Origin: Nonomuraea sp. MG754425 | GTDB lineage: Bacteria; Actinomycetota; Actinomycetes; Streptosporangiales; Streptosporangiaceae | Direction of reading: 5' to 3' | Length of the DNA: 41,865 nt | Assembly: GCF_021699195.1 (NCBI RefSeq) | Contig: NZ_SSXE01000076.1 | Coordinates: 1-41,865 of the forward strand | Shown here: one piece after another, positions 23,796 through 30,649 of the stretch | How the letters are laid out: each line of letters begins with the position of its first letter | How positions within the stretch are numbered: the stretch's first letter is position 1 | Translations under genes and position numbers: made by a program | The notes under the pieces: model-generated | The model's database searches: none | Seen by the model: only the letters and a program-made list of their open reading frames with translations | What the model was told of the DNA's origin: nothing

Positions 23796-25433
23796 ATGAG
23801 TGGGCACCGAGGCCGGCACATCGTCTCGCTCGAGCGCATCGCGCGGAACTACACGTGGGCCGTCCGGCGGCACCCGGCCGGCGTGCTGCCGGTGCTGAAG
23901 GGGGACGCCTACGGGCACGGACTGGTCCCGGTCGCGATGACCCTGCGTGACGCGGGCGCCCGCCACCTCTTCGTCGGCAGCCTCGCCGAGGCGGGGAAGC
24001 TGCGCCGGGCGGGGTGGCGCGCCGCGCTGACCGTCCTGCGGCCCGCGAAGGACGCGTACGAGTGCGACGAGTTCCGCCGCCTCGACGCCGCGCCGACCCT
24101 CGGCTGCGCCGCTGACGTCTCCGTGGTGGCCGGCCATGGCCGGCTGGGCCGGGTCGATCTGGAAGCCGACGCCGGTCTGGGGCGCGGCGGGCTCACGGTC
24201 GGCGACCTTCCGGCCGCGGTCGGCCGCCTCGGCTCAGGAGCGACGTCGATCGGCGTCGGGTTCCAGGCCCCGGCCACGATGGACGCCGGCGGCGCCGTGA
24301 CGATGGTGCGGGACATCGCCGCGGCGGTGCCGTCCGTGCACGTCCACGTCGGCGGCAGCGCCCTGGCCGGCGCCCCCGTCGCGGTGCCGGTGCGGGCCGG
24401 CCGGCTGCTCTTCGGCGTGGTGCCCAGCCGGATGCGGGAGCAGCGGCCGCCGCTCGGCGCCGCGGGCGCCTGGCTCGCCACCGCCCGGCCGATCGAGGCC
24501 GGCCCGACGATCGGCTACGCCACCGAGGCGTCCGCGGCGGGGTGCGCCCACTACGAGCTGGACCTGGGGTACGCGGACGGGCTGCCGTCGCACGCCGTCG
24601 GATGGGAGGTGGCCGCCGGCGATCGGCTGCTGCGCCTGGCCGCGGTGTTCATGAACCGGTCGGTGGCGGTGGGGCGATCCGGGGCCGCGCCGGAGCCTGC
24701 CGAGGTCCTCGTCATGGGGGAGCACCCTGAGCACCGGCCACGTCCCCTGCGCGAGTTCGCCGAGCACCTGGGGTGCTCGCAGACCGAAGCGCTCCTCCTG
24801 CCGAAGGCGAGGGCCACCTACACCGACCACCAGGTGTGCGTCTTCGACATGGACGGCGTCCTGCGGCATTGGGATCCGGATGCCGCGACCCGGGTCGACC
24901 GGGACACCGCTCTGCCGCCGGGCACGTTCGACCGGTTCGCCTTCCAGCTCCCGCAGTACCACGACGCCATGATCGGCCATGCGCGTTTCGAGGACTGGTG
25001 CACGGAGATCGAACGCCACCTGGCGGCCCGGTCCGGCCCGGCACGCGCGGCCGCGGCCGTCGCCGCCTGGAAACGGCATCGGGGAACCCTGGACCCGGAG
25101 GTCGTCGCGCTGCTGCGCGAGGCACGGCGGCGCGTGCGGGTGGTGATCCTGTCCAACGCCCACGACTGCCTGCGCACCGACCTGGCGGCACTCGGGCTCG
25201 ACACCGAGGTGGACGACGTCTACGGCAGCGCCGAACTCGCCCTGGCCAAGCCGGACCCGGCCGTGTTCGCGCACGTCACCGAGGCGCTCGGCGTCCCGCC
25301 GCACCGGTGCTTCTTCGTGGACGACCTGCCGGAGAACGTCGCCGCCGCCCGGCGCGCCGGCTGGGACGCGGTGCGGTTCCGCTCGCCGGCCCGGCTGCGC
25401 GCCGAACTGCGTCTGAGGAGGTTGTGCGGGTGA
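23796..25433 (+). CDS. Alanine racemase-fold/HAD hydrolase fusion
   Basis: A 545-residue two-domain protein. Residues about 1-340 are alanine racemase-like: PLP lysine Lys35 in VLKGDAYGHG, barrel strands, then IGYATEASAAG and LDLGYADGLP, equivalent to the racemase C-terminal domain with its Tyr. Residues about 345-545 are a HAD hydrolase: VFDMDGVL with Asp351/Asp353, motif II VILSNA, motif III AKPDPAVF and motif IV FFVDDLPENVAAA, all intact. The HAD half would remove phosphate from a sugar phosphate. The PLP half could epimerise an amino-acid or amino-sugar-acid alpha carbon. The two normally occur as separate proteins of unrelated pathways. Its TGA overlaps the GTG of the next gene. The ATG at 23796 is 4 bases after the dehydrogenase stop. 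Confidence 0.85.
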   Translation: MSGHRGRHIVSLERIARNYTWAVRRHPAGVLPVLKGDAYGHGLVPVAMTLRDAGARHLFVGSLAEAGKLRRAGWRAALTVLRPAKDAYECDEFRRLDAAPTLGCAADVSVVAGHGRLGRVDLEADAGLGRGGLTVGDLPAAVGRLGSGATSIGVGFQAPATMDAGGAVTMVRDIAAAVPSVHVHVGGSALAGAPVAVPVRAGRLLFGVVPSRMREQRPPLGAAGAWLATARPIEAGPTIGYATEASAAGCAHYELDLGYADGLPSHAVGWEVAAGDRLLRLAAVFMNRSVAVGRSGAAPEPAEVLVMGEHPEHRPRPLREFAEHLGCSQTEALLLPKARATYTDHQVCVFDMDGVLRHWDPDAATRVDRDTALPPGTFDRFAFQLPQYHDAMIGHARFEDWCTEIERHLAARSGPARAAAAVAAWKRHRGTLDPEVVALLREARRRVRVVILSNAHDCLRTDLAALGLDTEVDDVYGSAELALAKPDPAVFAHVTEALGVPPHRCFFVDDLPENVAAARRAGWDAVRFRSPARLRAELRLRRLCG

Positions 25434-27001
25434 GCCGGGTCGCGTTCGCGTCGGACCACATCGGGTACGACCTCAAGACGGCGCTCGTGGACTGGGCGCG
25501 GCGCAACGCCCACGTGGCCGACGACCATGGCACGCACTCCGCCGACCGGGTCGACTACCCCCGCTACGCGGCTCGTGCGGTGCGTGACCTCGCCGCCGGT
25601 CGGTGCCGGACCGCGGTCCTGGTCTGCGGCTCGGGAGTGGGGATGGCGATCGCCGCCAACAGGTTCCCGGCCGCGCGGGCGGTCGTCGGGCACTCGGTGG
25701 AGGAGGCGGTGGTGGCGCGCGGGCACAACGACGCCAACGTGTTGTGCCTCGGCTCCCGGGTGACCTCGCAGGGCGACGCGATCAAGATCCTGGCCGCCTT
25801 CCTGGACGCCCCCTACGAGGGCGGCCGGCACCGCGGCAGGGTGGCGCAGTTGACGGCGCTCGGCGGGCGGGCCGCCGGGTCCGCGCCCGCCGTCCCGCGT
25901 ACGGGCTCCGAACCGCTCGCGATCGACTTCGCCCCGGGCCCCACCGCGGTGGACGGGGGCGTGCTGGCCGCCCTCGCCCGGCCCGTCCCGCACCACAAGA
26001 GCGCGGAGTTCGCCGCCATGCTGGAGACGGTGACCGGTCGCCTGCGCCGGATGACCGGCCTGACCGGCGGGCACATGCTGCTCATGAGCGCGGCGGGCAC
26101 CGGTGGCGTCGAGTCGGCGTGCTGGAATCTCTGCGCCCACGGGGATCGGGTCGTGGTGCTGACGAACGGTCACTTCGGCGACCGGATCGTGGCCATGGCC
26201 CGCGCACAGGGGCTGTCCGTGGAGGCGATCGAGTCCGCCTGGACGCGGCCGCTGGCGATCGACCGGCTCACCGCCTGCCTGGACGAGGGCGTGGCGGCGG
26301 TGTTCATGGTGCATCTGGAGACCTCGACCGGTCAGGTCAACGACGTCCGCGCGGTCGCGGAGGTCACCCGGCGGGCCGGAGTTCCGCTCGTGGTGGACGC
26401 GGTGTCCAGCCTGGGCGCGCTGCCGGTGTCCTTCGCCGAGCACGGTTTCGACGTGCTGGTCTCTTCGACGCAGAAAGGACTCGCCGCTCCGCCCGGCGTC
26501 GGGATCGTCGCCTTCACCGACGAGGTCTGGCGGCGGGCCGCGCACCGGCGCTCGCGCTCGCTCTACTTCTCCTGGGAGCGAGCCGTCAGGGCGGAGTCCC
26601 GTGACCCCGCGGAGATGTTGTGGACCCCGCCGATCCCCTTGGTCGCCGCCGTGCACGCCGCCTCCGCCCACTGGGACCTCGGCGCCACTCACGCGGCCGG
26701 ACGACGCCGCCGGCTGCTGTCCGGCATGCGTGCACTCGGATTCGGGAGTTATCTCCCTGAATCCGTGCTATGTGCAGAATCGCCGATTCATGCATTCCGG
26801 ACGCCTCCGCACCTGACCGCTCGCGAGTTCCGTGCCGCCATGGCGGAAGCCGGCTGGTTCGTCGCGGGCGGACTCGGTGAACTCAGCGAGGAGATGATCC
26901 GCGTCGCCTCCTACTATCCGGCTGATCCGGGGGAGCGCCGTCTGGCGATGTTCCTGCGGGATGCCGGGAATTGCGTGATCGGCCATCCGGACGTGCGGTA
27001 A
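25430..27001 (+). CDS. RpiB/class V aminotransferase fusion
   Basis: A 523-residue fusion. Residues 1-150 are RpiB/LacAB-type sugar phosphate isomerase: VAFASDHIGYDLK, Cys66 in LVCGSGVGMAIAAN and His99 in GHNDANVLCLGSR, the catalytic Cys and His at the same numbers I recall for E. coli RpiB. After a linker, residues about 160-523 are a class V (AGT/serine-pyruvate type) aminotransferase: APGPTAVD, the AGTGGVES cofactor loop, VVDAVSSLGALP and the PLP lysine Lys349 in SSTQKGL. The isomerase would set the aldose/ketose and the aminotransferase would aminate the derived keto compound. The start is GTG 25430, with GAGGAGG 8 bases upstream, overlapping the HAD gene stop; the long open frame upstream is not coding. 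The fusion keeps two sugar steps on one chain. Confidence 0.87.
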   Translation: MSRVAFASDHIGYDLKTALVDWARRNAHVADDHGTHSADRVDYPRYAARAVRDLAAGRCRTAVLVCGSGVGMAIAANRFPAARAVVGHSVEEAVVARGHNDANVLCLGSRVTSQGDAIKILAAFLDAPYEGGRHRGRVAQLTALGGRAAGSAPAVPRTGSEPLAIDFAPGPTAVDGGVLAALARPVPHHKSAEFAAMLETVTGRLRRMTGLTGGHMLLMSAAGTGGVESACWNLCAHGDRVVVLTNGHFGDRIVAMARAQGLSVEAIESAWTRPLAIDRLTACLDEGVAAVFMVHLETSTGQVNDVRAVAEVTRRAGVPLVVDAVSSLGALPVSFAEHGFDVLVSSTQKGLAAPPGVGIVAFTDEVWRRAAHRRSRSLYFSWERAVRAESRDPAEMLWTPPIPLVAAVHAASAHWDLGATHAAGRRRRLLSGMRALGFGSYLPESVLCAESPIHAFRTPPHLTAREFRAAMAEAGWFVAGGLGELSEEMIRVASYYPADPGERRLAMFLRDAGNCVIGHPDVR

Positions 27002-27056
27002 GTTAGCTTGCCAGAATCAACCGTCGAAACCTGTGGAGACAGCGGAGGATCGCGCG

Positions 27057-28541
27057 ATGACGAATGGGGTCACGCCTCGTTTGTTCAACTCACTGGGACG
27101 CACGCCGATCGATTTCCGGCCCGCCGTGCCCGGCCGGGTGACAATTTACTCCTGTGGTCCCACGGTGTATTCCGACCCGCACCTCGGAAATATGCGGCCC
27201 TATGTTTTCAGCGATACCCTGCGGCGGCTTTTCGAGTGGAAGGGCCTGGAAGTCGTACAGGCCGTCAACATCACCGACGTCGGGCACATGGTCGGCGACA
27301 CCGACCTCGGCGAGGACAAGGTCGAGTTGGCGGCCCGGCAGCAGGACAGGTCGGTCTGGGAGGTCACCCGGCACTACACCGACCGGTACTTCGCGGATCT
27401 GGCGGAGCTCAACGTGCTGCCGCACACGCACAGCCCGCGGGCGAGTGACTATGTCCCGCAGATGATCGACTTCATCAAGGTGCTGGAGGAGCGCGGTTTC
27501 ACCTATCAGGTGGAATCGGGGGTGTACTTCGACACCGGCAGGTCGAAGGACTACGGGCTGCTGGCGCTCAAGGCGCTCGACTCCGAGTCGGACGTGGCCC
27601 GGTTGGAGATCGTGCCCGGCAAACGATCCCGCGCCGACTTCGCGGTGTGGCGCGGTGAGCGCCGCGAGCAGCAGAGGCTGGTCCACTGGGACTCGCCCTG
27701 GGGCCCGGGGGTGCCGGGTTGGCACCTCGAATGCTCGGTGATGAGCCGGCAACTGCTCGGCGACGTCTTCGACATCCACACCGGCGGTGTCGACCACCGC
27801 GAGATCCACCACGTCAACGAGATCGCGCAGAGCACCGCCTTCCTGGACGTGCAGCACGCCCGCGACTGGGTGCCACTCTGGATGCACAACGAATTCATGC
27901 TGTTCGGGCAGCAGAAGATGGCGAAATCCCGAGGGCGCATGCCGGTGCTGCGCGACGTGATCGACGCCGGTCACCACCCCCTGGTCTTCCGCTATTTCCT
28001 GTTGAACGCGCACTACCGCAGCCAGATGGACATCAGCGACGACGGTCTCCGTTCCGCTTCGGCCGCCCTGCGCCGGCTGCTCGGCAGGGTCGCGCCCCTG
28101 CGGCCGCTGCCGGCACCCGCGACGTTCGCCGCCGCCTGCGCCGCGTTGACGACAGAGGCCGGGCGGACGGCTCTGCGACAGGTCGACGCCGCGGTGTCCG
28201 ACGATCTGAACACGCCCAGGGTGCTCGCCGAGCTGAACGGCGTGTTGCGCGACGACGCGCTGGCCGACACGGACAAGGCGATCGTGGTCGCCGCCGTCGA
28301 CGTGCTGCTCGGCCTGCGCCTCAGCACCCTCTCGCCGGACGACCTCACGGCCAAGGGCGAGCTGTCGATCTCCGAGGACCTCATCAACGAGCTCGTCGCC
28401 GCGCGGACGGCGGCACGCGGTGCCGGCGACTGGGCGCAGGCGGACCGGATCCGCGCGCAGCTCACCGAACTCGGCGTGCGGGTGGTGGACACGCCCGCCG
28501 GACCGCGCTGGGAGCCGGTGGCCGCCGATCCGCAGCACTGA
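27057..28541 (+). CDS. cysS: Full-length cysteinyl-tRNA synthetase, cluster copy
   Basis: A 494-residue complete CysRS. Zinc Cys33 and HIGH-like HLGN (42-45) in YSCGPTVYSDPHLGN; WHLECSVMS; HHVNEIAQS; WMHNEFM. The KMSKS loop is KMAKS (287-291), followed by RGR. The DALR/anticodon-binding C-terminal part is present (ISEDLINELVAARTAARGAGDW). Normal job: charge tRNA-Cys. It lies in the biosynthetic operon between the aminotransferase fusion and a dioxygenase, beside an MshC-like paralogue. It is either the genome's only CysRS or, more likely, an extra copy. Possible roles: resistant target, or source of Cys-tRNA for a pathway step (inference). ATG 27057 has GGAGG 8 bases upstream; 55 bases separate it from the preceding stop. 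Confidence 0.88.
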   Translation: MTNGVTPRLFNSLGRTPIDFRPAVPGRVTIYSCGPTVYSDPHLGNMRPYVFSDTLRRLFEWKGLEVVQAVNITDVGHMVGDTDLGEDKVELAARQQDRSVWEVTRHYTDRYFADLAELNVLPHTHSPRASDYVPQMIDFIKVLEERGFTYQVESGVYFDTGRSKDYGLLALKALDSESDVARLEIVPGKRSRADFAVWRGERREQQRLVHWDSPWGPGVPGWHLECSVMSRQLLGDVFDIHTGGVDHREIHHVNEIAQSTAFLDVQHARDWVPLWMHNEFMLFGQQKMAKSRGRMPVLRDVIDAGHHPLVFRYFLLNAHYRSQMDISDDGLRSASAALRRLLGRVAPLRPLPAPATFAAACAALTTEAGRTALRQVDAAVSDDLNTPRVLAELNGVLRDDALADTDKAIVVAAVDVLLGLRLSTLSPDDLTAKGELSISEDLINELVAARTAARGAGDWAQADRIRAQLTELGVRVVDTPAGPRWEPVAADPQH

Positions 28542-28564
28542 CCACAAGCGTCGCATCCGGTCTT

Positions 28565-28587
28565 GTCCCCGTTTCGGGGGGCAGGAC
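28565..28587. promoter_or_regulatory. Dyad GTCCCC-N6-GGGGGCAGGAC, copy 2
   Basis: GTCCCC (28565-28570), six bases, GGGGGCAGGAC, then CGGCGGC. It matches the element at 18700-18722 in both arms, spacing and right flank. It lies 63 bases before the PhyH start and 23 bases after the CysRS stop, so it could be an operator for the dioxygenase-P450 pair or a terminator. The conserved flank outside the stem favours protein binding. Confidence 0.6.
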
Positions 28588-28612
28588 CGGCGGCCACCGC
28601 GCTAATAGGGTG

Positions 28613-28631
28613 TTCCACGAAAGCTGGAACG
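28613..28631. promoter_or_regulatory. Inverted repeat GTTCCA-N7-TGGAAC before PhyH gene
   Basis: GTTCCA and TGGAAC arms of 6 bases, 7-base spacer (CGAAAGC), about 20-37 bases before the PhyH ATG. A TAATAG just upstream could be a -10, which would put this dyad near the transcript start. Confidence 0.4.
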
Positions 28632-28649
28632 GACCTGGACAGGCGGCTT

Positions 28650-29399
28650 ATGCGACTGAATTCAGCAGAGCTCCGTCATTACGCGGACCGCGGATATTGC
28701 CTGCCGCCCGGGCAGCTCTTCGCGCCGGAACGGCTCGCGCGACTGGCGGCCGTCTGCGACGAACACATCGCGGCGCGCGGCGAATTGGCCGGCGACGATC
28801 TGGACAAGCCGCATTTCGCCGACGACCGGCTGCTGGAGTTCCTGCTCGCCGACGAGGTGCTCGGCCTCGTGGAGCCGATATGCGGTCCCGACATCGTGCT
28901 GGGATCGAGCCACCTCGTCGCCAAAGAACCGGTGGGCCGGGCCACGCCCTGGCACGAGGACACGGCCTATCTCAAGTTCAGCGACACCCTCACCGACTAC
29001 ACGCAGATGGTCAGCGTGTGGCTGTCGATCAACGGCTCCACCGAGGAGAACGGGTGCATGCGGGTGCTGCCCGGCAGCCACCTCGACGCCGACTCCACCG
29101 ACTACGTCGAGGTCGAAGGACCGGCCCCGATCTCGTTCACCCGGGAGATCCGCGCGGTCGACGAGAGCGAAGCGGTCAGCTTCGTCCTGGCTCCGGGACA
29201 GGTCAGCCTGCACGACGGGCGCATCATGCACGCGTCCTTCCCCAACCGCTCCGAGGATTTCCGCATCGGATTCGTCATGCGGTACTTCCCGGCCACCGTG
29301 GGAGTCAATCCGGAACGGATGGTGAGTCATCGTCTGTGGCTCGCGCGGGGGCACAGCCACGGGATGAACACGTACGTGAGCGGCGGACCCGCCCGATGA
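28650..29399 (+). CDS. PhyH-type Fe(II)/2-oxoglutarate dioxygenase
   Basis: A 249-residue non-haem iron dioxygenase of the phytanoyl-CoA hydroxylase family. Iron ligands: His102 and Asp104 in PWHEDTAY and distal His194 in GRIMHASFPNRS; the Arg that holds 2-oxoglutarate follows in PNRSEDFRIGF. Supporting marks: MVSVWLSI, NGCMRVLPGSH and APGQVSLHDG. Size is normal for the bacterial biosynthetic branch, which hydroxylates, desaturates or cyclises small molecules. It starts at the ATG at 28650 after a dyad-containing promoter region and is followed 16 bases on by the P450, so the two oxidases form their own short unit. Likely late tailoring of the product. Confidence 0.88.
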   Translation: MRLNSAELRHYADRGYCLPPGQLFAPERLARLAAVCDEHIAARGELAGDDLDKPHFADDRLLEFLLADEVLGLVEPICGPDIVLGSSHLVAKEPVGRATPWHEDTAYLKFSDTLTDYTQMVSVWLSINGSTEENGCMRVLPGSHLDADSTDYVEVEGPAPISFTREIRAVDESEAVSFVLAPGQVSLHDGRIMHASFPNRSEDFRIGFVMRYFPATVGVNPERMVSHRLWLARGHSHGMNTYVSGGPAR

Positions 29400-29415
29400 A
29401 TTCCAGGGACATGGC

Positions 29416-30630
29416 GTGAGCATTCTCGACCAGGACTTCTCCACCGGAAATTTCCGTGCGCTCCTCGGCGAGGCGGCTCAGGCCGCCCCCGTGCACATCG
29501 ACCACGAACGCCGGCGGGTCTTGATACTGGAGCACGATCTGATCCGCCGGATGTTGCTGGACCGGCGACTCGTCAACGGCCGCGATCGCACGTCCTTCGA
29601 CGAACTGCCGGCCGGCACCCGGGACCTGCACAACACGCTGGACCGGTTCCTGTCGTTGTGGCCGGTCTTCTCCGACGGTCCCTATCATCAGCGCATGCGC
29701 GCGCACCTCAACAGCGCGCTCTCCGCCCACCGGCTCAAAGAGCTGATCTCGGCACTCGGCCCGTACTGCGAACAGGCGCTGCCGCGGTTGGGCGAACGCG
29801 GAACCGCCGTCGACTGGCTCGGAGAATTCGTCCGCCCGTACATCGAGCACACCCTGTCCCTGCTGTTCGCCGTCGATCGGGACCGGCTCGGCCGCCTGAT
29901 GAGCGCGGGGTCAGCGATCATCGAGTACATCACCGGAGCCCGCTTCGACGACGAACTGGGCAGGCGGGCCAGGCTGGCGCTCGACGTCCTGATCGAGGAG
30001 GCCGGTCACCTCACCGCCGGCCCGGCCACCGGCTTCTGCCGCGCTCTGGCGGCCATCGCGGAGGATCCCGAACTCGGGCCCGAGCCGGCCGCCGCGGCGG
30101 TGGCCCAGATCATCACCGGCACGCTCGACCCGACCATGACGGTGCTGACCGAGGCCGTCGTGCTGCCGTTCGAAGCCGGCCTCGCGGGATCTCCGGGTCC
30201 CTCCGCCGCGCCGCCCGACACGGTGCGGCGCGAGACCGACGAGGTGCTGCGGCACGCGTGTCCCTTCCGGTTCAGCTCGGTGCGCCACGTGACGGCCGAC
30301 GTCGACCTCGGCGCCCACCGGCTGGTGGCCGGCCAGAAGGTGCTGCTCGGATTCGCGGCGGCCAACCTGGACGCCCGTACCTTCCACGGCGGCCTGACCT
30401 TCCGGCCCGGAGCCGACAGCAACCGGCACCTGACCTTCGGCATGGGCCCCCACCGTTGCCCTGGGGCGGGCCTGGCCACCGCGATGCTGGACCAGCTCTT
30501 CGGCGCCATGGCCACGACGGGCGTGACGGTCATCCCCGTCGACGGGTCGCTCGTCCGGTCACGGGACGCGATCTTCAGCAGGGTGACGGCGCTGAAGGTG
30601 CGCGTCCTGCGCGAGACGGGGGAGAAGTAG
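29416..30630 (+). CDS. Cytochrome P450
   Basis: A 404-residue soluble class I-type P450. The haem loop FGMGPHRCPGAGLA has the axial Cys348; the ExxR helix reads ETDEVLRHACPF. The I-helix region (AVAQIITGTLDPTMT) lacks the usual AGxDT acid-alcohol pair, reading GTLDPTMT. That can mark an altered oxygen-activation mode or a non-hydroxylating P450, though my alignment by eye is approximate. It starts at a GTG at 29416, 16 bases after the PhyH stop. No ferredoxin or reductase gene is in the window. A late tailoring oxidation is likely; the substrate is unknown. Confidence 0.88.
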   Translation: MSILDQDFSTGNFRALLGEAAQAAPVHIDHERRRVLILEHDLIRRMLLDRRLVNGRDRTSFDELPAGTRDLHNTLDRFLSLWPVFSDGPYHQRMRAHLNSALSAHRLKELISALGPYCEQALPRLGERGTAVDWLGEFVRPYIEHTLSLLFAVDRDRLGRLMSAGSAIIEYITGARFDDELGRRARLALDVLIEEAGHLTAGPATGFCRALAAIAEDPELGPEPAAAAVAQIITGTLDPTMTVLTEAVVLPFEAGLAGSPGPSAAPPDTVRRETDEVLRHACPFRFSSVRHVTADVDLGAHRLVAGQKVLLGFAAANLDARTFHGGLTFRPGADSNRHLTFGMGPHRCPGAGLATAMLDQLFGAMATTGVTVIPVDGSLVRSRDAIFSRVTALKVRVLRETGEK

Positions 30631-30649
30631 CCGGCTCGCGCGGACGCCG

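Noticed and set aside
24773..25429. Upstream extension of the RpiB-aminotransferase frame
   Set aside because: It overlaps the HAD domain in another frame. The ribosome site and RpiB family start are at 25430.
21065..27001. AHBA (ansamycin starter) or plain shikimate pathway
   Set aside because: No AHBA synthase, dehydroquinate synthase or dehydroquinase. RpiB and the sugar isomerase do not belong to those routes.
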